NCBI GenBank assembly: GCA_964636665.1
Contig: CAZWVT010000004.1
Span: 9,708-73,707, forward strand
Length of the DNA: 64,000 bases
Reading direction: 5' to 3'
Origin: JAAYLC01 sp964636665
GTDB taxonomy: Bacteria; Bacteroidota; Bacteroidia; Flavobacteriales; Flavobacteriaceae
Both the position numbers and the translations under genes were made by a program. The notes beneath the pieces were generated by a model. It ran no database searches, was not told the origin of the DNA, and saw only the letters and a program-made list of their open reading frames with translations. This document shows positions 45,218 to 54,386 of this stretch, piece after piece. Positions within the stretch are counted from its first letter, which is position 1; each line of letters begins with the position of its first letter.

Positions 45218-46080
45218 TCGATTGCTTTTAAACTCAAATCCATATTTTTTACGGAATGAGTCAGTGCTCCGGCAGATATATAATCCACGCCGCATTCAGC
45301 ATAACCACGAATGGTTTTTTCGGTAATTCCACCACTGGATTCAGTTTCAAAACGACCGGCTATCATTTCGACAGCTCTTTTTGTGTCGTCGTAATTGAAA
45401 TTATCCAACAATATACGATGAATTCCACCTTCTTCCAATATCTCTTCAATTTCTTTAAAATTTCGAGCTTCAACAATGATTTTTAAATCCAAGTGATTTT
45501 GCTCTAAATATTTTTTGGTTTTTAGAATTGCTTTTTGAACACTTCCGCTGAAATCGATGTGATTATCTTTGAGCATAATCATATCGTAAAGTGCAAAACG
45601 ATGGTTTTCACCGCCTCCTATTTTTACAGCCCATTTTTCAATAGCACGAATTCCCGGTGTGGTTTTTCGGGTGTCGAGGATTTTGGCGTTAGTTCCCTCT
45701 AATAATTTTACAAATTCTGCAGTTTTAGTTGCAATTGCACTCATCCGCTGCATGACATTCAACATCACGCGCTCTGATTTTAAAATTGATTGTGACAATC
45801 CGGAAACGTAAAAAACAACATCACCGTATTTGACAGGTGTTCCGTCGGTTATTCTGATGTCCAATTCCAATCCCGGATCAACATACTCAAAAAGTCGGCG
45901 CGCAAAATCAACGCCGGCTATAATGCCTTCGTCTTTTACTAAAAGTTTGGCGCTGCCCACAGCATCTTCGGGAATACACGCCAATGAACTGTGATCTCCC
46001 CCACCCACATCTTCGCGAAGTGCATTGGCTATAATTAAATTTATCTCTTTGTTAAATTGTTTCTTGGAAATCATACTCAA
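45214..46080 (-). CDS. nadC: Nicotinate-nucleotide diphosphorylase (carboxylating)
   Basis: Quinolinate phosphoribosyltransferase of 288 residues in de novo NAD synthesis. Motifs: ALREDVGGGDHSS near 17-29, NVMQRMSAIATKTAEF near 107-122, the DTRKTTPGIR loop near 137-146, KIGGGENHRFALYDMIMLKDNHI near 153-175. The C-terminus has ISAGALTHS. A start at the second ATG (two codons in) is equally possible. It is translationally coupled to the YihY-family gene. Confidence 0.96.
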   Translation of the reverse strand: MSMISKKQFNKEINLIIANALREDVGGGDHSSLACIPEDAVGSAKLLVKDEGIIAGVDFARRLFEYVDPGLELDIRITDGTPVKYGDVVFYVSGLSQSILKSERVMLNVMQRMSAIATKTAEFVKLLEGTNAKILDTRKTTPGIRAIEKWAVKIGGGENHRFALYDMIMLKDNHIDFSGSVQKAILKTKKYLEQNHLDLKIIVEARNFKEIEEILEEGGIHRILLDNFNYDDTKRAVEMIAGRFETESSGGITEKTIRGYAECGVDYISAGALTHSVKNMDLSLKAIE

Positions 46081-46136
46081 AAGTTTTTGCTAAAATACTT
46101 TAAAAATACGGAAGCTTCTGACATAATGAAAACGGT

Positions 46137-46170
46137 TTGAAATGTATATTTTACTTAAAATGTATCTTTG
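46137..46170 (+). promoter_or_regulatory. Promoter of rlmH
   Basis: TTG at 46137-46139, 23-nt spacer, TATCTTTG at 46163-46170. The leader would be short (about 18 nt). Confidence 0.6.
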
Positions 46171-46192
46171 AAAACACATACGAAATTAAAAA

Positions 46193-46666
46193 ATGAAAAT
46201 TAAACTCATAACCATCGGCAAAACAGATGATGAACATCTTGTCCAATTGATTAATGAATACGAAAAACGCTTAAAACATTATATCCCATTTGAAATCATT
46301 GTTATTCCCGATATCAAAAGAAGAAAAAATATGAGCGAGGATGTTCAGAAAAAGCAAGAGGGAGAACTTATTCTAAAAAATATTAATCCTGCAGATGATT
46401 TAATTTTATTGGATGAAAAAGGAAAAAGTCACACTTCGGAATCTTTTGCTGATTTTATTCAAAAAAAGATGAACAGTGGAATAAAAAATTTGATTTTTGT
46501 TATTGGAGGACCTTATGGATTTGGAGATGATGTTTATAAAAAAGCCACGGGTAAAATTTCGTTGTCTTCAATGACTTTTTCTCATCAGATGGTGCGATTG
46601 TTTTTTGTCGAACAGCTTTACAGAGGTTTTACGATATTAAACAACGAACCTTATCATCACCGATAA
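46193..46666 (+). CDS. rlmH: 23S rRNA (pseudouridine-1915-N3)-methyltransferase
   Basis: SPOUT-class methyltransferase of 157 residues that modifies pseudouridine 1915 in helix 69. The trefoil-knot SAM site is visible as FVIGGPYGFGDDVY (about 102-115) followed by ISLSSMTFSHQMVRLFFVEQLYRGF and the C-terminal YHH. It is a single-gene unit, convergent with the following gene. Confidence 0.97.
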   Translation: MKIKLITIGKTDDEHLVQLINEYEKRLKHYIPFEIIVIPDIKRRKNMSEDVQKKQEGELILKNINPADDLILLDEKGKSHTSESFADFIQKKMNSGIKNLIFVIGGPYGFGDDVYKKATGKISLSSMTFSHQMVRLFFVEQLYRGFTILNNEPYHHR

Positions 46667-46673
46667 AAACCAT

Positions 46674-47474
46674 TTAATTTCTCCTGTTTAAAACTCGATA
46701 TTCTTCATAACAACTGCTGATGGCATCTAATATTTGCAAATCGCTGGCAGCACGGACAAATTCGGCGGAGTAATTGCATTTATTTAATATTTCGTCAATG
46801 TCGGCACGTTCCAATTGTAGAACTGCCATCAGTGTTTCGCGATCATACTTGGAATGCAAAAGATTTCGAATTTCATCATCTTCCTTCATCTGTCGGAGTT
46901 TCCGCATATTTCGCGGTTTTTTTCCAAACATATTATAAAGAAAATCTGCGGGATTTGACACCGCTTCCATCACCCGACTCACCGCACCGGGTTGGGAACT
47001 TCCTCCTTCATAGCCGCTGTTGAGTCCGGCTATTCGATAGCGATAATTGTCATATACCGGAATTATCTTAGCGTCAATTTCAATATAACCCGTAAGTTGA
47101 ACCGGTTTTACAACCACTTCTGCCAATGCAATTCCCAATTCCGTCATTTTAACTTTTACATCACCAAACTTGAGCCAGTCATTGGTTACCCGAACACGGA
47201 TAGATTTGAATCCGAGGTAGGAAAAATATAAAGTATCATTGACTGCCGCGGTAATAGAAAACTCTCCTTTTTCATTGGACACTGCACCTATTACCTGATT
47301 TAAATTGACAATATTTACATTCTCCAAAACAACATCGTTGGCATCGTTCATCACAATTCCTGAAATCTTATGATTTTCTTGAGCAACTGTAAAAATGGAA
47401 AAAAAGAATAAAACAATAAACAATAAATGTTTATGCGATACGAAGTTTAAAAAAACGAAATTAAATATATTCAT
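46674..47474 (-). CDS. Exported carboxypeptidase-regulatory-like domain protein
   Basis: A 266-residue protein with a long signal-anchor-like N-terminus (hydrophobic about 14-30, ending TVAQ). Residues 36-110 form a CarboxypepD_reg-like beta-sandwich (KISGIVMNDANDVVLENVNI, then GEFSITAAVNDTLYFSYLG) as at the N-terminus of TonB-dependent receptors, but no barrel follows. The rest is helical, with GKKPRNMRKLRQMKEDDEIR. It is a Bacteroidota envelope protein of unknown role. A -7 box TATATTTG (minus, 47524-47531) lies upstream. Confidence 0.85.
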   Translation of the reverse strand: MNIFNFVFLNFVSHKHLLFIVLFFFSIFTVAQENHKISGIVMNDANDVVLENVNIVNLNQVIGAVSNEKGEFSITAAVNDTLYFSYLGFKSIRVRVTNDWLKFGDVKVKMTELGIALAEVVVKPVQLTGYIEIDAKIIPVYDNYRYRIAGLNSGYEGGSSQPGAVSRVMEAVSNPADFLYNMFGKKPRNMRKLRQMKEDDEIRNLLHSKYDRETLMAVLQLERADIDEILNKCNYSAEFVRAASDLQILDAISSCYEEYRVLNRRN

Positions 47475-47582
47475 TACAAATTTTGCAGTTCCGATAGGTC
47501 TCGTTTGGCTCTAATTACATGCACAAATATACTTATACCATAGCGCTTATAAAAATTGCCGATTCAAAATATACTTTCCAAA

Positions 47583-47831
47583 TTATTCAACTTCTTCGTA
47601 ATCGATATACTCTCCAAAATCTTTTTGCTTTTCCTTAGATTGATATCGTTTATTAGAAGTATTGAAGTTTTGATGTTGTTCTTGATGATGATTATCATGC
47701 ATCTGATTGACCATTGACTGAAATTTGTTGTGTGCTTTTTTTGACAGATACCGTAAGATGTAAGGCATTAATAATCTTAACAAAATCCGAATCCCGAAAA
47801 ACACAAGAAGGATAATGAGAATCGTTTTCAA
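47583..47831 (-). CDS. DUF4834 small membrane protein
   Basis: An 82-residue protein of the flavobacterial DUF4834 family: one hydrophobic segment at about 2-28, then a basic and His/Gln-rich middle (HDNHHQEQHQ) and an acidic end (GEYIDYEEVE). The role is unknown. A perfect -7 box TATTTTTG (minus, 47856-47863) is 25 nt upstream. Confidence 0.82.
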   Translation of the reverse strand: MKTILIILLVFFGIRILLRLLMPYILRYLSKKAHNKFQSMVNQMHDNHHQEQHQNFNTSNKRYQSKEKQKDFGEYIDYEEVE

Positions 47832-47918
47832 AAAATATAATTTAAATTATTCGGTCAAAAATAGTCATAACCTCCGAAAAAGTAGAATTTCTGCTATTAA
47901 ATTAATGGTAAAATCCTC

Positions 47919-47926
47919 TATCTTTG
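47919..47926 (+). promoter_or_regulatory. Candidate -7 box of the outer-membrane protein gene
   Basis: TATCTTTG 24 nt before the ATG at 47950. It lies inside the longer open frame that begins at 47815 and so supports the shorter start. No -33 TTG is seen. Confidence 0.5.
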
Positions 47927-47949
47927 GCTTAAATTATTTCTGTGTACTT

Positions 47950-48942
47950 ATGCGAAATTTCCTTTTATTTATCAGCTTTTTATTTACTTTTTATTCTGTT
48001 CATGCACAATATACGGATGTTATAAATGCAAACCGTCCCGGCGTTTCAGAAGGTGCTTTTTCTGTGGGTCGCGATGTGCTTCAATTAGAAATGGGATTGA
48101 ATTTAGGAAAAGAAAATCACAGCTTATTAGAAAGAGAATCAACAAATTACGGAGTCGATTACACCCTTAGATACGGCATCCTTTCCGAAAGATTAGAACT
48201 TCGTTGGACCGGTGAGTTTTTAGCTTCCGATGTGATTGAAAAACAGTTTGTTCCCAATCGCGAATATCCACTTTCAAATTTCAGAAGTAACGTTCTCGGG
48301 GTAAAATATCTAATCTACGACCCTCATATTGCCCGAGATTTGAAAGGTCCGAATTTGTATAGCTGGCGCGCTAACAACAAATTTCAATGGGCCGATTTGA
48401 TTCCTGCTATTTCACTTTTTGCCGGAATAAATTTAGATTTAGACAAGGAAAATCCTTATCTGCCTCCAAATACTTCTGCAATAAGTCCAAAAGTCGTACT
48501 TTCTACTCAAAATAATTTTAAAGGCGGATGGGTTTTGGTTACCAATATCATCGGAGACCGACTTGCCACTGATTTTCCTTCATACAGTTATATTGTAACT
48601 TTGACGCATTATGTAGGGAATGCTGTTTCGATATTTGCCGAAAATCAAGGGATTAAGAGTGATTTTTATGCGGATCAATTGATTCGTGGCGGTGGCGCTA
48701 TTTTATTGAACCGAGATTTCCAGTTAGATTTATCAGTTACCTACAGTTTTAAAGATACTCCGTCAATTTTGTACGGAAGATTGGGAGTTGCTTATCGATT
48801 TGATATGCACACAAAAGACGACTATTTAGAAGAGATGGATCCTACAAAATCAAGAGAAGAAAGAAGAGCGCTGAGAGAAGGACGTCAAAGAGATAGCAAC
48901 GATAACGATACTCCCCAAGAATTGATTCCGGAAGAAAAATAA
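47950..48942 (+). CDS. Outer-membrane beta-barrel protein, phenol-pathway MetA-like transporter family
   Basis: A 330-residue protein with a signal peptide (MRNFLLFISFLFTFYSVHAQ). The mature part is beta-strand rich, with the opening ANRPGVSEGAFSVGRDVLQLEMG and YTLRYGILSERLELRW typical of the MetA-pathway-of-phenol-degradation family, a group of outer-membrane barrels of poorly known function. The C-terminal 35 residues are charged and low-complexity (EERRALREGRQRDSND). The start at 47950 was chosen because of the signal peptide and the -7 box at 47919. It is 6 nt upstream of the acyltransferase-like gene. Confidence 0.85.
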   Translation: MRNFLLFISFLFTFYSVHAQYTDVINANRPGVSEGAFSVGRDVLQLEMGLNLGKENHSLLERESTNYGVDYTLRYGILSERLELRWTGEFLASDVIEKQFVPNREYPLSNFRSNVLGVKYLIYDPHIARDLKGPNLYSWRANNKFQWADLIPAISLFAGINLDLDKENPYLPPNTSAISPKVVLSTQNNFKGGWVLVTNIIGDRLATDFPSYSYIVTLTHYVGNAVSIFAENQGIKSDFYADQLIRGGGAILLNRDFQLDLSVTYSFKDTPSILYGRLGVAYRFDMHTKDDYLEEMDPTKSREERRALREGRQRDSNDNDTPQELIPEEK

Positions 48943-48948
48943 AATAAA

Positions 48949-50100
48949 ATGATAGAGATTAAAGAAGTCCTTTCAATAAAGGATTTAAAAAAATTTGTCA
49001 AATTCCCTTTTGAACTATACAAAGATTGTCCTTATTGGGTTCCGCCATTGGTTCGGGATGAAATGGACACCTTAAATCCTGAAATAAATCCGGCTTTTAA
49101 AAATGCAGATTCTTGGTTTTATTTAGCTTATAAAAATGGAAAAATTGTAGGTAGAATCGGAGTTATTGTCAATCATTTAGATATTGAAGTTATAGGAAAT
49201 AAAAAAATTCGTTTCGGTTGGCTTGATATGATTGACGATATCGAAGTAACTCGCACTTTGTTGGATAAAGCATTTCAGAAAGGTAAAGAATTGGGAATGG
49301 AATATGTCGAAGGTCCGTTGGGTTTTAACAATATGGAAAAAGCAGGCATCCTGACCAAAGGTTTCAAGGAAATGAATACGATGATTACTTGGTATCATTA
49401 TCCTTATTATTTTGAACATATGAAACAAATGCATTTTGAAAAACAAGCCACTTGGATTGAATTTAAAATGCAGGTTCCACCATCTATTTTTGAGAAAATC
49501 ACCAAATTTTCTAATCTAATTAAAGAGCGTTATTCATTGGAAGTGATTCCCTTAAAAAACAAAGAAGACATCCTATCTTTGGCAGATGATATGTTCGAAC
49601 TTCTCAACAGCACTTACAGTACTTTACAAACGTATGTACCGCTTCAGCCGGAGCAAAAAGAATATTATAAAAAGAAATACATGAATTTCCTGAATCCGGA
49701 TTACATTACGTGTATTAAGGATAAAAATGACAAATTAATTGCATTTTCCATCGTGATGCCTTCTTTTTCTAAAGCATTAAAAAAAGCAAACGGAAAACTG
49801 TTTCCATTCGGTTGGAAATACATTTTGGATGCCCAGCGAAAAAATGACACAGCAGCATTTTATCTTATCGGAATCGATTCTGAATATCAAGGAAAAGGCA
49901 TTACGGCAATTATCTTTGAAGAGATGTTGTCTATGTTTATTGCTAAAGGAATTAAAACAGTCGAAACCAATCCTGAACTTGTTGAAAATCGGGCGGTTCA
50001 ATCTTTATGGAAAGATTACAATCCGGTTCAGCATAAAGAACGAAGCACTTTCAAAAGAGATATTACCCGCGGATATTCACTTTCAGAATTGGATTCATAA
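48949..50100 (+). CDS. GNAT-like acyltransferase family protein
   Basis: A 383-residue protein with two GNAT-type halves: an N-terminal one with KIVGRIGVIVNH and an EYVEGPLGFNNMEKAGIL block, and a C-terminal one with FYLIGIDSEYQGKGITAIIFEEM (about 303-325), where QGKGI is a CoA-binding loop. Homologues have, as I recall, been labelled GTP cyclohydrolase in flavobacteria, which the sequence does not support. The substrate is unknown. It is probably cotranscribed with the outer-membrane protein gene. Confidence 0.8.
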   Translation: MIEIKEVLSIKDLKKFVKFPFELYKDCPYWVPPLVRDEMDTLNPEINPAFKNADSWFYLAYKNGKIVGRIGVIVNHLDIEVIGNKKIRFGWLDMIDDIEVTRTLLDKAFQKGKELGMEYVEGPLGFNNMEKAGILTKGFKEMNTMITWYHYPYYFEHMKQMHFEKQATWIEFKMQVPPSIFEKITKFSNLIKERYSLEVIPLKNKEDILSLADDMFELLNSTYSTLQTYVPLQPEQKEYYKKKYMNFLNPDYITCIKDKNDKLIAFSIVMPSFSKALKKANGKLFPFGWKYILDAQRKNDTAAFYLIGIDSEYQGKGITAIIFEEMLSMFIAKGIKTVETNPELVENRAVQSLWKDYNPVQHKERSTFKRDITRGYSLSELDS

Positions 50101-50153
50101 AATGCTGTTTTTTTACATTATTTAATTTATCAATAGTGCACTGCGTAAATTAT

Positions 50154-50161
50154 TACCTTTG
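50154..50161 (+). promoter_or_regulatory. Candidate -7 box of the acyl-CoA dehydrogenase gene
   Basis: TACCTTTG, a full match, 23 nt before the ATG at 50185. No -33 TTG at the right distance. Confidence 0.5.
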
Positions 50162-50184
50162 CACTACTTAAAACTTAACTAAAA

Positions 50185-51363
50185 ATGAAACCAGATTTAT
50201 TTGAAGCTCCCGATTATTACAATATCAATGAATTGCTTTCTGACGAACAAAAATTAGTCCGTGATGCAGCGCGAGAATGGGTAAAGAGAAATGTTTCTCC
50301 AATTATTGAAGACTATGCGCAGCGTGCAGAATTTCCAGAGCAACTAATTGATGGATTGTCAGAAATTGGAGCTTTCGGACCTTATATTCCGGAAGAATAC
50401 GGTGGTGCCGGATTAGACCAAATTTCCTATGGGCTCATTATGCAGGAAATTGAACGCGGCGACAGTGGCGTAAGAAGTACTGCTTCTGTACAATCTTCAC
50501 TTGTTATGTATCCTATTTGGCGATATGGAACTGAAGAACAACGCAAGAAATTTCTTCCAAAATTAGCTTCCGGAGAATGGATGGGATGTTTTGGATTGAC
50601 AGAACCTGACCACGGAAGCGATCCCGGCTCTATGATTACCAATTTTAAAGATATGGGTGATTACTATTTGTTAAACGGCGCCAAAATGTGGATTAGCAAT
50701 GCGCCTTTTGCACAAGTGGCAGTCGTTTGGGCTAAAAATGAAGAAGGAAGAATCCACGGGCTAATCGTCGAAAGAGGCATGGAAGGATTTTCAACTCCGG
50801 AGACTCACAACAAATGGTCGCTTCGTGCTTCGGCAACCGGCGAATTAATTTTTGACAACGTAAAAGTTCCCAAAGAAAATTTACTTCCGGGTCGTTCGGG
50901 ACTTGGTGCGCCCTTAGGCTGTTTGGATTCTGCACGGTACGGAATTGCGTGGGGTGCAATCGGCGCCGCAATGGATTGTTATGATACAGCACTGCGTTAT
51001 GCAAAAGAAAGAACTCAATTTGGCAAACCCATTGGTTCGTTCCAATTACAACAAAAGAAACTTGCCGAAATGATTACCGAAATTACCAAAGCGCAACTTT
51101 TAACTTGGCGATTGGGCGTTTTGAGAAATGAAAATAGAGCGACATCTGCACAAATTTCGATGGCAAAAAGAAACAATGTCGATATGGCCATCAACATCGC
51201 CAGAGAAGCCCGGCAAATACTTGGAGGAATGGGAATTACAGGAGAATATAGCATTATGCGTCATTCTATGAATTTGGAAAGCGTGATAACTTATGAAGGA
51301 ACTCATGATATCCATTTATTAATTACAGGGCTTGATATTACCGGGTTGAATGCATTTAAATGA
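50185..51363 (+). CDS. Acyl-CoA dehydrogenase (glutaryl-CoA dehydrogenase-like)
   Basis: FAD enzyme of 392 residues. The FAD/substrate region contains FGLTEPDHGSDPGSM (about 135-149) and MWISNAP; the catalytic Glu is in TYEGTHDIH near 375-383. EPDHGSDP and TYEGTHDIH are the forms of the glutaryl-CoA dehydrogenase subfamily, so lysine/tryptophan breakdown or a related short-chain acyl-CoA is likely. It is monocistronic, ending at a clear terminator. Confidence 0.94.
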   Translation: MKPDLFEAPDYYNINELLSDEQKLVRDAAREWVKRNVSPIIEDYAQRAEFPEQLIDGLSEIGAFGPYIPEEYGGAGLDQISYGLIMQEIERGDSGVRSTASVQSSLVMYPIWRYGTEEQRKKFLPKLASGEWMGCFGLTEPDHGSDPGSMITNFKDMGDYYLLNGAKMWISNAPFAQVAVVWAKNEEGRIHGLIVERGMEGFSTPETHNKWSLRASATGELIFDNVKVPKENLLPGRSGLGAPLGCLDSARYGIAWGAIGAAMDCYDTALRYAKERTQFGKPIGSFQLQQKKLAEMITEITKAQLLTWRLGVLRNENRATSAQISMAKRNNVDMAINIAREARQILGGMGITGEYSIMRHSMNLESVITYEGTHDIHLLITGLDITGLNAFK

Positions 51364-51404
51364 AAATCTTTCATCAACAACAGCTGAGTTATTCGGTTTT
51401 TTAT

Positions 51405-51446
51405 AAAGGTTTTGACTGGTTTAAATAATCCAGTCAAAATCTTTTC
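51405..51446 (+). terminator. Terminator after the acyl-CoA dehydrogenase gene
   Basis: A 12-bp stem GGTTTTGACTGG (51408-51419) and CCAGTCAAAATC (51430-51441) with one G-T pair, extended by AAA/TTT and followed by T residues. Confidence 0.85.
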
Positions 51447-51518
51447 CTTTTATTAAATATTTTAAAATTTTCCCGACCATTCAGTTAAAGATTGTACCTT
51501 TTGTTCATAAAAAAAATT

Positions 51519-52586
51519 ATGAATCGAGGGAAAAAATACCTATTAACTGCAACCGCGCTTGTTTTAGGCATCTACTTTTTGATATTAGGTTTGATTGAGG
51601 CCAAAGTTTTCTTGGCTCCATTGACCACCGCAGTAATTATGTCACTATTAATGATTCCCGTTTCCCGAAAAATGGAAAGCTGGAAAATAAATAAAACCAT
51701 TGCCGCTTTCCTCAGTACATTTTTATTGCTTATGATTTTTATCGGTTTTTTTGCATTGGTTTCTTTTCAAATAAAAGGATTCATAGACGATTGGGACAAA
51801 ATCCAAAAAACCCTTGCCCCAAAAGTTGAGCAACTTGAATCGTATGTACTTGAAAACACTTCCATCGAAGCATCTGAACTGGAAAAATATAAAGAAGAAA
51901 GCAGTATGACTTCTATGCTGACGAGCGAAGGCACAGGTCAAAAAGCTTTACTGCTTGCAAGTTCGGTAGTTGGATTTATAGGCTCTTTATTATTAGTGAT
52001 AATTTATGTCTTTTTTCTGATACGGTACAGGAGTCATTTTAAATTATTTATTTTAAAACTTTTTTCAGAAGAGAAGCAACAAAAAGTAAAAAAAGTAATT
52101 TCAAAAACCTCCAACGTGGCTCAGAATTATTTGCGCGGGAAATTAATTCTCATTTCCTTATTATGTATATGTTATAGTATTGGTTTGGGAATTTCCGGGG
52201 TGAACAATTTTATCTTGGTAAGTATCATTGCTGCTTTTTTGACACTTATCCCTTTTTTGGGAAACGTCATTGGGTTTATGATTGCCATCGCTTTCGGATA
52301 TGTGGTAAATGGAGAAATAAGCATTCTAATAGGGATTGTCATTACCTTTACCGTGGCACAATTTATTGAGAGTTATGTCCTGGAACCATATATTGTAGGC
52401 GATAAAATAGATTTACATCCATTTTTCGTGATTATCGTTATCATCGTGGGAAATTTGATTTGGGGAATAATCGGGATGGCTTTGGCGGTACCAATCCTTG
52501 GAATCCTGAATGTATTGTTCAACAACATCAAACCTATGAAACCTTTCGGATTTCTACTGAGCACAAAAAAGAATACCCGAAATTAA
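51519..52586 (+). CDS. AI-2E family transporter
   Basis: A 355-residue polytopic membrane protein of the AI-2E (PerM/TqsA) family with about eight hydrophobic segments. LTLIPFLGNVIGFMIAI and the C-terminal FFVIIVIIVGNLIWGIIGMALAVPILGI are family hallmarks. A TTG at 51492 would add nine residues; the ATG at 51519 is preferred. The transported solute is not predictable; Na+/H+ exchange has been shown for some members. It is convergent with the ferredoxin gene. Confidence 0.92.
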   Translation: MNRGKKYLLTATALVLGIYFLILGLIEAKVFLAPLTTAVIMSLLMIPVSRKMESWKINKTIAAFLSTFLLLMIFIGFFALVSFQIKGFIDDWDKIQKTLAPKVEQLESYVLENTSIEASELEKYKEESSMTSMLTSEGTGQKALLLASSVVGFIGSLLLVIIYVFFLIRYRSHFKLFILKLFSEEKQQKVKKVISKTSNVAQNYLRGKLILISLLCICYSIGLGISGVNNFILVSIIAAFLTLIPFLGNVIGFMIAIAFGYVVNGEISILIGIVITFTVAQFIESYVLEPYIVGDKIDLHPFFVIIVIIVGNLIWGIIGMALAVPILGILNVLFNNIKPMKPFGFLLSTKKNTRN

Positions 52587-52591
52587 ATTTA

Positions 52592-52918
52592 TCATTCCGG
52601 AGCCAATTCAATTTCTAGTCCCTCAAACTGTGAATCTATAAGGATTTGACAGCTCAATCTGCTGTTTTCCTTTACATGGAAAGCTTCAGAAAGCATCAAA
52701 TCCTCATCTTGACTCATTTCGGGAAGTTCGTGATTGCTGTTTACATAACATTGACAAGAAGCACACATAGCCATTCCCCCACATATTCCGATAGTGCCTT
52801 CCGGTGCGAGTTCATACGAACGAATAAGTTCCATTACATTCATATTCATGTCTGTCGGAGCAGTTATGGTATGCGCTTTTCCTTCACGATCGATTACAGT
52901 AATTTTAATATCTTTCAT
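52592..52918 (-). CDS. 2Fe-2S ferredoxin
   Basis: A 108-residue adrenodoxin-type ferredoxin from the ATG at 52918. The ligands are in C-GGMAM-C-AS-C (C-x5-C-x2-C, about 46-55) with the fourth Cys in RLSCQIL near residue 92. It lies directly downstream of a ferredoxin-NADP reductase gene and is probably its redox partner. A -7 box TACCTTTG (minus, 52940-52947) lies 22 nt upstream, so it also has its own promoter. Confidence 0.94.
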   Translation of the reverse strand: MKDIKITVIDREGKAHTITAPTDMNMNVMELIRSYELAPEGTIGICGGMAMCASCQCYVNSNHELPEMSQDEDLMLSEAFHVKENSRLSCQILIDSQFEGLEIELAPE

Positions 52919-53020
52919 CTTGCAATTTGATTTTTTTTGCAAAGGTAAACCTTATAAAACTCTCTATAAAAGATGAATTTGAAAAAAGGCAGAAAAGCAG
53001 ATATTGTCAAATAACAACTT

Positions 53021-54073
53021 CTACTCTATCATTTTTACTACTGCTTTCGGAGCTTCTTTTTTACTTCCGTCAAAACCTTGTACGCCTCCTACTGTTGTAT
53101 ATTTTAAAACATACCGTTTATTTGGAAATATGCGTTGATAGGCACTTTGGCACATTAAAGTCGCTTCATGAAATCCGCAGAGAATCAATTTTAATTTTCC
53201 GGGATATGTATTGATATCACCTATGGCATAGATTCCGGGAATGTTGGTTTGATAATCTAAAGTATTGTCCACTTTTATGGCGTTTTTTTCAATTTCCAAT
53301 CCCCAATCAGCAATCGGTCCAAGTTTAGGTGCAAGACCAAAAAGCGGGATAAAATAATCGCAGTTTTTCTTGATAATTTCCGAACCTCGTTGAATAGTAA
53401 CCGCTTCGATTCTTTCTTCTCCTGCTAATTCCACCACTTCGGCGGGCGTAATCAATTCTACTTTTCCGGCATTTTTTAATTCCTGAACTTTATCCACACT
53501 GTCCAAAGCTCCTCTAAATTCATTTCGCCGATGTACGAGCGTAACACTTTTGGCAATTTCGGCTAAATAAACAGTCCAGTCCAATGCAGAATCTCCTCCT
53601 CCTGAAATTACAACTTTTTTGTCTCTGTATTGTTCCGGGTCTTTGACCATATAAGCAACCCCTTTATCTTCGTAATAAGAGATGTTGGAGAGAGGAGGTT
53701 TTCTCGGTTCAAAACTTCCTAAACCGCCGGCAATTGCAATCACTTTTGCGTGGTGTTTCGTTCCTTTGTCTGTGGTTACAATAAAAGTTCCGTCTTCAAG
53801 TTTGTCGATTGTATCGGCACGTTCTCCCAATGTAAATCCCGGCTGAAACGGTTCGATTTGTTTCATCAAATTATCGACCAAATCTCCAGCCAAAATTTCA
53901 GGAAATCCCGGAATGTCATAAATCGGTTTTTTGGGATATAATTCTGCAAGTTGCCCTCCGGGTTGTGGCAATGCATCAATAAGATGACACTTTAGCTTCA
54001 GCAAGCCTGCTTCAAAAACAGCGAAAAGTCCCGTAGGACCTGCGCCGATAATTAATATATCAGTTTGTATCAT
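53021..54073 (-). CDS. Ferredoxin-NADP reductase, thioredoxin-reductase type
   Basis: FAD/NAD(P) pyridine nucleotide-disulfide fold flavoprotein of 350 residues. The FAD site is IIGAGPTGLFAVFEAG (about 7-22), the NAD(P) site VVISGGGDSALDWTVYLA (about 149-166), and the second FAD segment is GIYAIGDINTYPGKLKLI (about 280-297). The CxxC redox pair of true thioredoxin reductase is absent, which together with the adjacent 2Fe-2S ferredoxin points to the TrxR-like FNR class. A -7 box TAATTTTG (minus, 54097-54104) is upstream. Confidence 0.92.
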   Translation of the reverse strand: MIQTDILIIGAGPTGLFAVFEAGLLKLKCHLIDALPQPGGQLAELYPKKPIYDIPGFPEILAGDLVDNLMKQIEPFQPGFTLGERADTIDKLEDGTFIVTTDKGTKHHAKVIAIAGGLGSFEPRKPPLSNISYYEDKGVAYMVKDPEQYRDKKVVISGGGDSALDWTVYLAEIAKSVTLVHRRNEFRGALDSVDKVQELKNAGKVELITPAEVVELAGEERIEAVTIQRGSEIIKKNCDYFIPLFGLAPKLGPIADWGLEIEKNAIKVDNTLDYQTNIPGIYAIGDINTYPGKLKLILCGFHEATLMCQSAYQRIFPNKRYVLKYTTVGGVQGFDGSKKEAPKAVVKMIE

Positions 54074-54146
54074 GAAATAATTCTTCTAATCAGAGACAAA
54101 ATTAACAAGCATTTGTACAGTTATGAAATGATATAAATCAATGAAT

Positions 54147-54383
54147 TTATAAACTGATTACTTTCTCGATTTGCGGAACGTGCTTTTTTATTGTCATTTC
54201 CACTCCTAGTTTTAAAGTCATTTGATTTACAGAGCAACCAACACAAGCTCCGAGCAACTGTACATTTACGATTTTATCATCTTCGATAGATATTAATGTA
54301 ATGTCTCCTCCGTCATTCTGGAGAAAAGGGCGAATTTCAGCCAATGCGCCTTCTACTTTTGCTGTTAACTCTTCTTTAGTCAT
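54147..54383 (-). CDS. NifU-like iron-sulfur scaffold protein
   Basis: A 78-residue single NifU C-terminal (Nfu) domain. The Fe-S cluster binding motif is GACVGCSV with the CxxC at about 46-49. It probably delivers 4Fe-4S clusters to target proteins. The gene starts 3 nt after mrp, so the two form an iron-sulfur assembly operon. Confidence 0.95.
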   Translation of the reverse strand: MTKEELTAKVEGALAEIRPFLQNDGGDITLISIEDDKIVNVQLLGACVGCSVNQMTLKLGVEMTIKKHVPQIEKVISL

Positions 54384-54386
54384 AAT

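Noticed and set aside
47815..47949. Longer N-terminus of the outer-membrane barrel protein
   Set aside because: It overlaps the DUF4834 gene and would bury the signal peptide; the -7 box at 47919 lies inside it.
48949..50100. Label GTP cyclohydrolase
   Set aside because: No cyclohydrolase zinc or substrate motif is visible; the CoA-loop QGKGI and overall pattern are GNAT-like.
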